NCBI GenBank assembly: GCA_965247565.1
Contig: CBDFHF010000003.1
Coordinates: 558,001-622,000, forward strand
DNA: 64,000 nt
Reading direction: 5' to 3'
Source of the DNA: CBDFHF01 sp965247565
GTDB taxonomy: Bacteria; Pseudomonadota; Gammaproteobacteria; Methylococcales; Methylomonadaceae
The first letter of the stretch is position 1, and each line of letters opens with the position of its first letter. The position numbers and the translations under genes are program-made. Under the pieces are notes generated by a model, which had not been told where the DNA came from, made no database searches, and was given only the letters and a program-made list of their open reading frames with translations. Of this stretch, positions 17,323 to 26,375 are shown one piece after another.

Positions 17323-18659
17323 TTCAAAGGGATACTCGCAATAATTCGCATACCCTGCCCCGGCTGGGTTTGAATGGAAAATTCGCCATCTAAGCTATTA
17401 ATTCTTTCTTTCATACCTAACAATCCAAATCCGGTTTTAATTTTTTCAGCTGAACAACCTTGCCCATTATCACTCACCTGTACCGTTAACACTTTGCCGG
17501 ATTTTTCTTGCTGCTCAATAGTTAAACAAACATTGGCCTGATTCGCATTTGCATGGCGAACAATATTAGTCAGGCATTCTTGCACTACTCTAAACACTTG
17601 GATGGTTATTTTTTGCTCAAGCTGCTCAACCTCTTCAGGGCAAGTTATCTCCAGCTTCAATTCCGGATTTCTGACCGACCAATGATTAACCAAATCTTCC
17701 ATAGTCGCTTTTAAACCTAACTCGGTCAATATCAATGGATGCAGTTGATGCATCATCGAACGCACAACCTTAATAAGATGATCACAGACATTGATAATGG
17801 AGTTTGTAGTCATTTTTATATCGGCTTTTTTATGCGCCGCCGTTACAGCCATCACCTTAATCGCAGTCAACGACTGGCCCAGTTCGTCGTGTAACTCTTG
17901 AGAGAGGCGCTGCCGCTCATCCTCCTGAATTTCCAGAGAATGTTGAGTCAAGGCTCTATTTTTCTGCTGAGCCGCAGCCAACTCATCAGCCATGTGATTA
18001 ATGGCTTTAGCAATACTGTCATATTCTTTGGTGGAAAAATCGGGGAGTTTTTGTTGGTACTTACCGGTTTCAATCAACTTAAGACCGTCAACAATAATGG
18101 CTATAGACTTAAGTGCCTTATTAAACACCACATTGACCGCCAAAAAAGTCAGCAGCGTTAATAAAAACAGGGATCCAAAAAAAGCTAGGCTTTCTTGCCA
18201 AACTTCTGTTATTTCATCTAACGAATTGGCTTCAATCATCAATGTCAATTGCTGGCCATCCGCCGTAGTGATTTGATGCTCAGCCTTCGGATGCTCACCT
18301 TCTACCCAACGCACAAACCACTGAGGAGGCTTTTCGTCATCATTAGTTTGCTGGTTTTTATGGGCAAAGCTAATGACTCGCCCGGAAGGCTCCCTTAACT
18401 GAATCTTCAAATGTCGGGTTTCTTTTAATGAATTAAATTTAGGTAACCAATCGTTTTCATCCATTAAAGTTTGCGGTACTTGAGAAAACCCAATGGAAAT
18501 CAGCTGCACTGCCAAATTAATCGATGACTGAACCTCTTCCTTAACGGCATTGCGCGCTTGCCAAATAGCTATAGAGCCTCCTAGCAGCAGGATGCACAAT
18601 GAAGACGCCAAGATTCTTATATTAATTTGATAACGTAAACTCATTTTCGACGACTGCAC
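17319..18659 (-). CDS. HisKA_3-type sensor histidine kinase
   Basis: 446 residues. One transmembrane helix lies near 15-33 and a second near 160-180. Between them is an extracytoplasmic sensor part, followed by HAMP (VVFNKALKSIAIIVDGLKLIETG). The HisKA_3 dimerisation helix carries the phospho-acceptor His in ERQRLSQELHDELGQ, and the HATPase domain has HANANQANV, VSDNGQGC and GFGLLGMKER. It is the partner of the response regulator that it overlaps. The open frame starts with GTG at 18659, and an ATG at 18644 (MSLRYQIN) is equally possible; neither has a strong RBS. mutS lies 31 bp upstream. Confidence 0.88.
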   Translation of the reverse strand: MQSSKMSLRYQINIRILASSLCILLLGGSIAIWQARNAVKEEVQSSINLAVQLISIGFSQVPQTLMDENDWLPKFNSLKETRHLKIQLREPSGRVISFAHKNQQTNDDEKPPQWFVRWVEGEHPKAEHQITTADGQQLTLMIEANSLDEITEVWQESLAFFGSLFLLTLLTFLAVNVVFNKALKSIAIIVDGLKLIETGKYQQKLPDFSTKEYDSIAKAINHMADELAAAQQKNRALTQHSLEIQEDERQRLSQELHDELGQSLTAIKVMAVTAAHKKADIKMTTNSIINVCDHLIKVVRSMMHQLHPLILTELGLKATMEDLVNHWSVRNPELKLEITCPEEVEQLEQKITIQVFRVVQECLTNIVRHANANQANVCLTIEQQEKSGKVLTVQVSDNGQGCSAEKIKTGFGLLGMKERINSLDGEFSIQTQPGQGMRIIASIPLK

Positions 18660-18690
18660 ATAGTGTATTAAGCGATCCGGGCCACAAATT

Positions 18691-21255
18691 CTAATTCATC
18701 AAACTTTTTAATCGATACAAATAGTCCAAAGCCTGCCTGGGACTTAGTTCATCGGGATTAATGTCTTCCAGTAAATTAACCGCAGGATGGCACTCCTTTG
18801 AAGAAAATATATCCAGTTGTTTAACACCCGATTCGGCCTGTTGTCGACTATAAGCCTGCTCTTCCAATTGCTGTAATTTAGTTTTGGCATTGTCGATCAC
18901 CGCGCGCGGCACACCCGCCAATGCTGCAACCTGCAAACCATAGCTCTGGTTGGCCGGCCCATCTTTGACGCCGTGCAAAAAAATAATTTTATCGCCATGT
19001 TCCATGGCGTCCAGATGCACGTTGTGCATGGATTTTTGCTCATCGGCTAATGTGGTTAACTCAAAGTAATGGGTAGCAAACAGCGTAAATGCTTTGGTAT
19101 TTTTAACCAGATAATCAGCGCAAGCCCAGGCTAAAGATAAACCATCAAAAGTACTGGTTCCTCGACCAATTTCATCCATTAACACCAAGCTTTGCGCAGT
19201 GGCGTTATGCAAAATATTGGCGGTTTCAGACATTTCCACCATAAATGTGGAACGACCGCTGGATAAATCGTCAGAAGCGCCGATACGAGTAAAGATTTTA
19301 TCAATCGGCCCGCAAATGAAACTCTTGGCAGGCACATAGCAACCGATGTGCGCCAACAAAACAATGAGCGCAGTCTGTCGCATGTAGGTGGATTTACCGC
19401 CCATGTTGGGGCCGGTTATAATCAACATTCGCCGCTGACTAGAAAATGTGACATCGTTAGGCACAAACGGAATATCAGAAACCTGCTCGACCACTAAATG
19501 CCGACCACTATCGATTTGAATACCGGGTTTATTAACTAAATTAGGTTGCGATAAATCCAACGTATTGGCCCGTTCCGCAAATGCACTCAAAACATCCAAC
19601 TCAGCCAGCCCTGATGCACAACCTTGCAGAAACAGTAAAGACTTGCCAATTACCGTCAACAATTCGTCATACAAAAACTTTTCAAAGGCGAGCGATTTTT
19701 CCTTGGCGCTAAGCACCTTATCTTCAAAGACTTTTAGCTCTTCAGTAATATAACGCTCCGCACCTTTTAAAGTCTGCTTTCGGGTGTAATGTACCGGGAC
19801 TTTTTCGGCATGAGTATTAGAGATTTCAATGTAATAGCCATGCACGCGGTTGTAGTTGACCTTGAGTGTACTAATACCGGTTTCAGCTTTTTCCCTAGCT
19901 TCCATATCCAACAGAAATTGGTCCGCGTTTTGGCTAAGATTACGCAGCTCATCCAGCTCTTTGTGATAACCGGGGGCAATCACGCCGCCATCTCGAATCA
20001 ATACCGGCGGATTGTCGATAATGGCTTTTTGCAATAATTCAACCAGCTCAGGATGGTCGCTGATCTGCTCAGCTAACGAGCTTAATTGTGGGTTATCGCT
20101 TTTGGCTAAGACCTGCTGCAGATCAGGCAATACCGCTAGCGTATTTCGCAATACTAATAAGTCTCGTGGCCGAGCCGATTTTAAAGCAATACGGGAACTG
20201 ATCCGTTCAATATCGCCTACTTGACGCAAACAATCCTGGGTATCTTCATATAACTTGTCGTTTAGCAAACTCTCTACACAAGCATAACGATTTTTTATTA
20301 CACCATGATCGCGCAGCGGACGATTTAGCCAGCGCCGCAAACAACGACTACCCATAGCCGTAACCGTTTTATCCAACACGCCGAATAAGGTGTATTGCAG
20401 TTGCCCGGACGGATGATAATCCAGTTCAAGATTTCGACGGCTGGAAGCATCCAGTAAAATAGTATCGTTGCTGTTTTCGGTAGAGATACCTTGAATATGC
20501 GGCAAAGCACTTTGTTGGGTGTCTTTAACATATTGTAATAAAGCACCGGCAGCTGCTATGGCGGCAAATTGGTCATCACAACCGAAGCCTTTTAAGTCCA
20601 GCGTATTGAATTGTTTTAAAACGAATTGCCTAGCGCTTTCCGGTTCAAAATGCCAAGGCGGGCGACGGCACAAGCCATTACGTTGTTTTAAGCTGGCTGG
20701 CAACGGCCAGTCTTCGCTAAACAGCAACTCAGCCGGATTAAGTCGAGCCAGCTCGCTTAAAAATTGATCTTCAGAATCCACTTGCTGCAATACAAAACGG
20801 CCACTGGTGACATCCAGACTAGCAATACCGTATTGCTGATTGTTAGCGCATACAGCCGTCAACAAATTGTCTTTGCGATCTTCCAGTAACGCCTCGTCGG
20901 TGACTGTTCCGGGGGTGACAATGCGCACCACTTTTCGCTCCACCGGGCCTTTAGAGATATTGGGATCGCCGATTTGTTCGCACATGGCAATCGATTCCCC
21001 TTGCCGTAACAATTTGGCGATATAACCTTCAGCCGCATGATAAGGAATGCCTGCCATCGGTATCGGTAAACCGGCAGACTGTCCGCGACTGGTTAAAGTA
21101 ATATCCAGCAATTGCGATGCTTTTTTGGCGTCATCAAAAAACAGCTCGTAAAAATCGCCCATCCGGTAAAACAATAAAGTATCGGGGTGCTCCGCCTTGA
21201 TGCGAAAGTATTGCTGCATCATGGGAGTATGTGAAGTTAAGTTTTCTTTCTGCAT
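18691..21255 (-). CDS. mutS: DNA mismatch repair protein MutS
   Basis: An 854-residue mismatch recognition ATPase, full length for the family. The N-terminal mismatch-binding motif is GDFYELF (Phe-x-Glu). The connector, lever and clamp domains follow, then the ATPase with Walker A GPNMGGKST, Walker B VLMDEIGRGTSTFDG and FATHYFELTTL. A C-terminal tail with the dimerisation part is present (LEDINPDELSPRQALDYLYRLKSL). A kinase-regulator pair follows in the same direction. Confidence 0.97.
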   Translation of the reverse strand: MQKENLTSHTPMMQQYFRIKAEHPDTLLFYRMGDFYELFFDDAKKASQLLDITLTSRGQSAGLPIPMAGIPYHAAEGYIAKLLRQGESIAMCEQIGDPNISKGPVERKVVRIVTPGTVTDEALLEDRKDNLLTAVCANNQQYGIASLDVTSGRFVLQQVDSEDQFLSELARLNPAELLFSEDWPLPASLKQRNGLCRRPPWHFEPESARQFVLKQFNTLDLKGFGCDDQFAAIAAAGALLQYVKDTQQSALPHIQGISTENSNDTILLDASSRRNLELDYHPSGQLQYTLFGVLDKTVTAMGSRCLRRWLNRPLRDHGVIKNRYACVESLLNDKLYEDTQDCLRQVGDIERISSRIALKSARPRDLLVLRNTLAVLPDLQQVLAKSDNPQLSSLAEQISDHPELVELLQKAIIDNPPVLIRDGGVIAPGYHKELDELRNLSQNADQFLLDMEAREKAETGISTLKVNYNRVHGYYIEISNTHAEKVPVHYTRKQTLKGAERYITEELKVFEDKVLSAKEKSLAFEKFLYDELLTVIGKSLLFLQGCASGLAELDVLSAFAERANTLDLSQPNLVNKPGIQIDSGRHLVVEQVSDIPFVPNDVTFSSQRRMLIITGPNMGGKSTYMRQTALIVLLAHIGCYVPAKSFICGPIDKIFTRIGASDDLSSGRSTFMVEMSETANILHNATAQSLVLMDEIGRGTSTFDGLSLAWACADYLVKNTKAFTLFATHYFELTTLADEQKSMHNVHLDAMEHGDKIIFLHGVKDGPANQSYGLQVAALAGVPRAVIDNAKTKLQQLEEQAYSRQQAESGVKQLDIFSSKECHPAVNLLEDINPDELSPRQALDYLYRLKSLMN

Positions 21256-21871
21256 ATATTCATATTCAGGGTTTATTGGTTTTCGTGGCCTGAATTAACA
21301 GCAGCATCAGCGTCATGAGTTGGTTATCCAAAGCCAACGAAAGCTAGGCAATATCTACTATTCGGCGTAATACCCTGACTTTAAAAACCAAGAGTTAAGC
21401 CAATTCGAGGCCGGAGCCGCAAAATCTTTGCAGCCCAGATAAGAGACGATTATCTCTGATTCCCCAGGGTTGCGTCTAACTTCAACAGCACAAGGGCATA
21501 TAGACAGGAATCTATACACATAGACGACGAGGGAACATCAATTACTTACACCACTAATTGGGTAAGGGCCAACAGTCTGATTTTTCGGTCTTTAAAATCC
21601 TCCACCTAGTGTTGCATCCAGATACTCTAAGTTGGCGGATTCTGGATACCCAGGCACACACAAACATCATCAGTAGCTATCAAAACAGCGAGTTTTCATT
21701 GAGCACATCAACCGCCGATGCAAAGTTTTCAGGATTATTGATGATAGAGTCTGGAGCACTGATCTGAATGCTCGTTCTATTTCTTATGTACAATGAAGAC
21801 GGCATCATAAAATATGCCTTAAATTGACTTATGTTCCATCTTTGAAGTTAGCTTTTTAAGAGGTAAAGACC
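21256..21871. other. Intergenic stretch, no gene seen
   Basis: About 616 bases upstream of mutS and of a divergently oriented secreted protein. Short open frames are present, but none has a sensible start, composition or family resemblance. The mutS promoter must lie near 21260-21350; I cannot point to clear boxes. An AAGAGGTAAAG ribosome binding site belongs to the next gene. Confidence 0.4.
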
Positions 21872-22690
21872 ATGAAATCTAGAGCTTTTTTTCCTGTGAT
21901 CGAAATTTGCCTATTATTTTTACGAATCAGCCTATTGGCAAGTATATCTCATGACTTATTAGCGTCGGTTGAGTCAGAGCCAAATAATGATCGTGTGTCT
22001 GGTAATGCGGTAAAAATTGGCGAGACTATATACGGGCAACTCGCTTCGGATCAAGATAAGGATTGGTTTCTAGTCAATGGTAACAGTCCGGATGAACTTC
22101 CTTTGTCATTTAAGTGCAATCAAGCCGGGTACTACTACTATTATTACAATCCGTATTACTATACTGTCACTGCTTACAACGGCACTGGTGATCAAGTCGC
22201 TTCATATTTGATTCCGCTATCGTTCTGTACCCAAAACTTCGGCTCCCCTTATGTAATGCATTTGAATGGATCGGAAAATGGCGTAAAGTCGTTAAGTATT
22301 GGCGTAAAGACTGACCCATCTTCGTGTCCCTATTGTTACTATGACGGATTTGCGAATTACACTTCAGAATATTCTCTGTCCTTCTTAACACAAGATACGA
22401 TCCCAGCGCCGACGGTTATGTCAAAAACGGGGACAGTCACTTTGGGTAGTTGGATACGTAAGGACATTAGACAGCACGCCGACCAAGTGCAACTTAAATT
22501 GAAAGGATGTAAAGATGAGAATGTACCAACAATTATTGTTATAAAAGGACGAGGTCTTAAACTTTCTGAAATTACGCCAGAAACTCATGTAGCGTTAGAA
22601 ATAGGTAATTGGCGATGTGACGCTAGTGGGACATGGCGGAACGTACCTGATAACAAGGGTAATTTGTTTAAGGCACGGAAGCAGCAATAG
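21872..22690 (+). CDS. Secreted protein with PPC-like domain
   Basis: 272 residues with an N-terminal signal-like hydrophobic stretch (about 8-30). After it comes VESEPNNDRVSGNAVKIGE, then IYGQLASDQDKDWFLV, the typical opening of a bacterial pre-peptidase C-terminal (PPC) domain, a beta-sandwich found on secreted enzymes. An unusual Tyr run (GYYYYYYNPYYYT, near 90-102) and paired Cys residues follow. There is no catalytic domain. The start is supported by AAGAGGTAAAG. The function is unknown; it may be a surface or matrix protein. Confidence 0.65.
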   Translation: MKSRAFFPVIEICLLFLRISLLASISHDLLASVESEPNNDRVSGNAVKIGETIYGQLASDQDKDWFLVNGNSPDELPLSFKCNQAGYYYYYYNPYYYTVTAYNGTGDQVASYLIPLSFCTQNFGSPYVMHLNGSENGVKSLSIGVKTDPSSCPYCYYDGFANYTSEYSLSFLTQDTIPAPTVMSKTGTVTLGSWIRKDIRQHADQVQLKLKGCKDENVPTIIVIKGRGLKLSEITPETHVALEIGNWRCDASGTWRNVPDNKGNLFKARKQQ

Positions 22691-22870
22691 AGCAAGTAGC
22701 TTGGACGAAGTACAACGTAGTCGTGACTGCGTATTACCGGCAGCGTAAAACTGACCGCCGACTAACGACAGTTAAAATGACCTACATGAGGCAACATTGC
22801 CGTCTTTTTGAAACAAAAATCGACGGTGTTTATGAGATGCTGCCTCAGGCGTTATTTGTGAGCACCGGGC

Positions 22871-22940
22871 AGTCAAATCTTGCAATCGAGCATTTTTACG
22901 GTTCGATTTGTTTGAATGCAAGACTTGACCCCTTCTTTTC
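22871..22940. repeat. Dispersed 65-70 bp repeat, copy 1
   Basis: TCTTGCAATCGAGCATTTTT followed about 20 bp later by TGAATGCAAGACTTGACC. The outer parts form an imperfect inverted repeat of about 17 bp. A second copy lies at about 24200-24265, so the pair brackets the PEP-CTERM gene. It resembles a miniature IS-derived element but has no coding capacity. Confidence 0.55.
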
Positions 22941-23008
22941 ATAGTGCATATCAGAAGATTTTCACCATTAATCCATTCAGATTAAGCGTAGCAGCAAAAG
23001 TAAAAAAC

Positions 23009-23041
23009 GTAGGTCGGACAACAGCTTTACCGTTGCCCGAC
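23009..23041. repeat. REP-type hairpin with GTAG foot
   Basis: GTAG, then GTCGGACAAC, a loop, and GTTGCCCGAC. This is the classic layout of REP elements mobilised by RAYT transposases: the tetranucleotide GTAG next to an imperfect stem. A dead RAYT gene lies at 35.7-36.3 kb. Confidence 0.6.
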
Positions 23042-23108
23042 AGGTTGATGTAGGATGATCAATGAGCAAGCAAGTTTAAAGATCGTTCCAAATGGAAACA
23101 TTGGAATG

Positions 23109-23963
23109 TCAGGCGCGAAATGCATGAGCCCGACCTAATCGGCTATTTCTCCTTCTCCAAAGGCCTAATATGCCTGAGCCAAATAGCAGTATTGCTGGCG
23201 GTACCGGTACAGGGGCAAGCTCTGATGTCGTGCTGCTATTCAAGAAAGCTCCGCCCGCAGCGTTCGCCAAGCCATCGAGATGAAGCGAGTTGATGTGACC
23301 GATCAAGTCAACGGAACCAGTATTGCAACCCGGAGCAGAAGGATCACCAGCAAGACAAGTGTTGTAGTCGTATACCCGTGCGCTCCCCAGAGAAGTAAGA
23401 GAATTCCCCGCTAAATCTTGCACCGTGAAATAATCGGCTTCAGCCATTTTTAGGGCATCCGTAGAATGAGAGCCTCCTAAATTGTTTGTATCCAAACGGA
23501 TACGGCCAGTGAAAGTCTGGTTGTTGAGAACAGGGTCAGTTGAGTGGGTGGTCAGGGAAAAGTCCAGGAATGCCAGAGGATAAAACCCACCGTTGGTAAA
23601 AGTGAATTTTCCCAGCGCGAATTGGGTGCCGGCGCCGGCAACATTTGTCGAATAGCCTTCAAAGGAAAATGCATTCTGCAGGAAACCGTCGTCATACCCG
23701 AAGTCAACCAAGCTCCCGCTTAGGTTGACCGATATACTTGATGGGTTAGTCATTGCATTGGCACACAGTGGATCTCCCCCACATACATCAATGGAGCTCC
23801 CGTTTACCAAAAGTTGATGGGAGAATGTGTTTGCCCCGCTTACGAAGCCCCCCATTGTGAGTCGGTTAAACTCAGCGGTAACGGTAACGAGGGCGGCATT
23901 TACGCTAGCAGCATTGACCGAAAGCGCGAATGCCGCGATGATTTTGATTTGTTGTGGTTTCAT
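23109..23963 (-). CDS. PEP-CTERM sorting domain protein
   Basis: 284 residues with an N-terminal signal peptide (about 1-24, ending VNA). The beta-rich secreted body has two Cys pairs (DVCGGDPLCAN, NTCLAGDPSAPGCN). The C-terminal sorting signal reads PVPVPPAILLFGSGILGLWRRRN: the PEP-like motif, a hydrophobic helix and an Arg cluster. Such proteins are cleaved by exosortase and exported to the surface or exopolysaccharide. About 10 extra residues after the Arg cluster (RLGRAHAFRA) are unusual and suggest a changed stop. prsK, a kinase of the same system, lies at 45 kb. Confidence 0.85.
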   Translation of the reverse strand: MKPQQIKIIAAFALSVNAASVNAALVTVTAEFNRLTMGGFVSGANTFSHQLLVNGSSIDVCGGDPLCANAMTNPSSISVNLSGSLVDFGYDDGFLQNAFSFEGYSTNVAGAGTQFALGKFTFTNGGFYPLAFLDFSLTTHSTDPVLNNQTFTGRIRLDTNNLGGSHSTDALKMAEADYFTVQDLAGNSLTSLGSARVYDYNTCLAGDPSAPGCNTGSVDLIGHINSLHLDGLANAAGGAFLNSSTTSELAPVPVPPAILLFGSGILGLWRRRNSRLGRAHAFRA

Positions 23964-24130
23964 GGTTATTTCTCCTCTTTACAAAGTGGATAAAAAAATG
24001 GGGTTGCACGCCAGGGTCCCCTGGATCCTTTGCCCGCCATTTATGATGGATAAAAGGATAGGAATTTTCAACGCCGCTTACCCCCATCCGCTGGTGGAGA
24101 ATACTTCAAGCTGCCCCGTTTGACAATACG

Positions 24131-24177
24131 TACCCTTGTCCAATGACGCATGAGCCTGAGCGAGGACTGTATTTCCA
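24131..24177. repeat. Solo left end of the rve-type IS
   Basis: TTGTCCAATGACGCATGAGC, then CTGAGCGAGG and GTATTTCCAA, match the left end of rve IS copy 2 (5919 onward) over about 45 bp. No transposase follows, so this is a deletion remnant. Confidence 0.6.
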
Positions 24178-24199
24178 ATGCAGACCATGAGGCGCTCGG

Positions 24200-24265
24200 G
24201 GCAAGTCTTGCAATCGAGCATTTTTGCGACTCCATTTGCTTGAATTCAGGACTTGACCTTTTCTT
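24200..24265. repeat. Dispersed 65-70 bp repeat, copy 2
   Basis: GTCTTGCAATCGAGCATTTT, then TGAATTCAGGACTTGACC, the same layout as copy 1 at 22871-22940. It lies just behind a solo IS end. Confidence 0.55.
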
Positions 24266-24328
24266 TCTTTTTAGATGTGCCAGTTTTGTGTTTTAGTAGG
24301 CGCTATTGGCGGTTGACATCAATGACCA

Positions 24329-25930
24329 TTATTGATTGATCATACTCAATGCCACTGCCTCGGCGACCTTAATGCCATCCACGGCAGCCGATAAAATTCC
24401 ACCGGCATAACCTGCACCCTCACCGGCCGGATACAAACCCTTAGTGTTGATGCTTTGATAATCCTGATTACGTTTAATGCGAATGGGAGATGAGGTACGC
24501 GTTTCCACGCCGGTCAGCACCGCATCAGGCATGGCAAAACCTTTGATTTTTTTATCGAATGCGGGTAACGCTTCGCGGATAGCGGTAATGGCATAAGCCG
24601 GCAACGCCGAACTCAGATCGGTTAAGTGTACGCCGGGCGTATAGGAAGGCTGTACCGAGCCAAACGCTGATGAAGGTCGATCACTCAGAAAATCTCCCAC
24701 CAGTTGTCCGGGTGCCGAGTAATTTTCACCACCCAATTTGAAAGCATGTGCCTCCCATTGGCGCTGTAAATCAATTCCCGCCAAAGGATGACCGGGATAA
24801 TCTTCCGGGGTAATGCCAACCACAATCGCGCTATTGGCATTGCGTTCATTTCTTGAATATTGGCTCATACCGTTGGTGACAACGTGACCCAGTTCAGAGG
24901 TTGCTGCAACTACGGTACCGCCAGGACACATGCAAAAACTATAAACCGAGCGGCCGTTTTTGCAATGATGTACCAACTTATAATCCGCGGCACCGAGCAA
25001 CGGATGTCCGGCATTTTTACCAAACCGGCACACGTCAATCAATGATTGCGGATGTTCGATACGAAAACCAATAGAGAACGGCTTGGCTTCGATATAAACG
25101 CCACGTTCATAAAGCATGTTAAAGGTATCACGCGCGCTGTGGCCAACGGCGAGCACTACATGTTGACTCGGAATATAATCGCCATCGGCTAAATACACAC
25201 CTTGCACTTGATTATCGGTGATTTCAATGGCATCAACCCGGCTTTGAAAACGAATCTCTCCACCCAACGATTCTATTGTTGCACGCATTTGCTCCACCAT
25301 TGACACCAATCTAAAGGTGCCGATATGGGGTTTACTGATGAATAAAATTTCTTCAGGCGCTCCCGCCTGCACAAACTCCGTCAGTACTTTTCGACCATAG
25401 TGGTTGGGATCTTTGATTTGCGTATACAGTTTGCCGTCTGAAAAGGTACCCGCCCCGCCTTCGCCAAATTGCACATTGGATTCAGGATTTAATATGTTTT
25501 TCCGCCACAAACCAAACGTATCTTTAGTGCGTTCCCGCACTTCTTTACCGCGTTCCAGGATAATGGGCTTAAAGCCCATTTGCGCCAAAATTAAACCCGC
25601 AAATAATCCGCAAGGCCCGGTGCCTATAACAACAGGGCGTTGTGTTAATCCGGCGGGGGCTTGGGCAACAAAACGATAACTTGAATCCGGAGTTAAACTG
25701 ATATGCGGATCGTCTACTAGGCGATTGAGAATTTCCTGCTCATGACTAACTTCTACATCCACAGTGTAAATAAGCAATATTGCCTCTTTTTTGCGAGCAT
25801 CGTGCGCCCGTTTAAAAATCTTGAAAGAAATAAGTTGTTCGGAACTCATACCAAGTTTTTTCAGAATGTTTTCTTGGATGGCGATCTCGGGATGATCAAG
25901 CGGAAGTTTAAGCTCAGTTATTCTCAACAT
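24329..25930 (-). CDS. FAD-dependent oxidoreductase of the COG2509 type
   Basis: 533 residues. An N-terminal domain of about 100 residues (LPLDHPEIAIQENILKKLGM...) precedes a Rossmann FAD-binding motif (PVVIGTGPCGLFAGLILAQMGFKPIILERG). A FGEGGAGTFSDGKL stretch follows, with a C-terminal GLYPAGEGAGYAGGILSAAVDGIKVAEAVA that completes FAD binding. This matches the uncharacterised dehydrogenase family COG2509, whose substrate is not known. It is monocistronic. Confidence 0.85.
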   Translation of the reverse strand: MLRITELKLPLDHPEIAIQENILKKLGMSSEQLISFKIFKRAHDARKKEAILLIYTVDVEVSHEQEILNRLVDDPHISLTPDSSYRFVAQAPAGLTQRPVVIGTGPCGLFAGLILAQMGFKPIILERGKEVRERTKDTFGLWRKNILNPESNVQFGEGGAGTFSDGKLYTQIKDPNHYGRKVLTEFVQAGAPEEILFISKPHIGTFRLVSMVEQMRATIESLGGEIRFQSRVDAIEITDNQVQGVYLADGDYIPSQHVVLAVGHSARDTFNMLYERGVYIEAKPFSIGFRIEHPQSLIDVCRFGKNAGHPLLGAADYKLVHHCKNGRSVYSFCMCPGGTVVAATSELGHVVTNGMSQYSRNERNANSAIVVGITPEDYPGHPLAGIDLQRQWEAHAFKLGGENYSAPGQLVGDFLSDRPSSAFGSVQPSYTPGVHLTDLSSALPAYAITAIREALPAFDKKIKGFAMPDAVLTGVETRTSSPIRIKRNQDYQSINTKGLYPAGEGAGYAGGILSAAVDGIKVAEAVALSMINQ

Positions 25931-26223
25931 GATTTTTCGATAGATTCTTAATAAAGAGTCTTAGTGTTGTCAGTCATTTTACCTGAATGGCCTAGTCGTT
26001 GTTAGCCAGGAGAACTGTTTGCTGCGATTTGGACTACGGAATGAATCAGTTTTTCATTGATATTTGTTGTTAATTACTATCAAAAAACTTAGGATGCCGG
26101 ATGTTTTTTGTAGCACATTTCTCATTCAAGGTCTTTAAGTACAAAAATGGCTTATCATATCGAACAAATTAACTAGAGGATCTCCTCCAGAGCTATCACT
26201 TAACCCAACCATGATTGATGATA

Positions 26224-26370
26224 ATGAAGCCTAATCAAATACTCATTTCCCTGCTAACGTCTCTATTGGTTGCTTGCGGACAACCTGGGCCGCTTTATTT
26301 GCCCAAGCAATCTACTCCCGAACCCGTAAAAACCGAACCCAACAGCAAACCAGAACCCCTCAAGAATTAG
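26224..26370 (+). CDS. lptM: Small lipoprotein LptM (YifL)
   Basis: A 48-residue lipoprotein. The signal peptide MKPNQILISLLTSLLVACGQ has a lipobox (LVAC), and the diagnostic CGQPGPLYLP follows, then a Pro/Lys-rich tail. Family knowledge: LptM assists LptD maturation in the outer membrane LPS translocon. It is encoded directly before lysA, five bases from its ATG, the standard gammaproteobacterial order. Confidence 0.88.
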   Translation: MKPNQILISLLTSLLVACGQPGPLYLPKQSTPEPVKTEPNSKPEPLKN

Positions 26371-26375
26371 TAAAT

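Noticed and set aside
22723..22944. 73-codon open frame on the plus strand
   Set aside because: It overlaps a dispersed repeat, has no ribosome binding site and no family resemblance.
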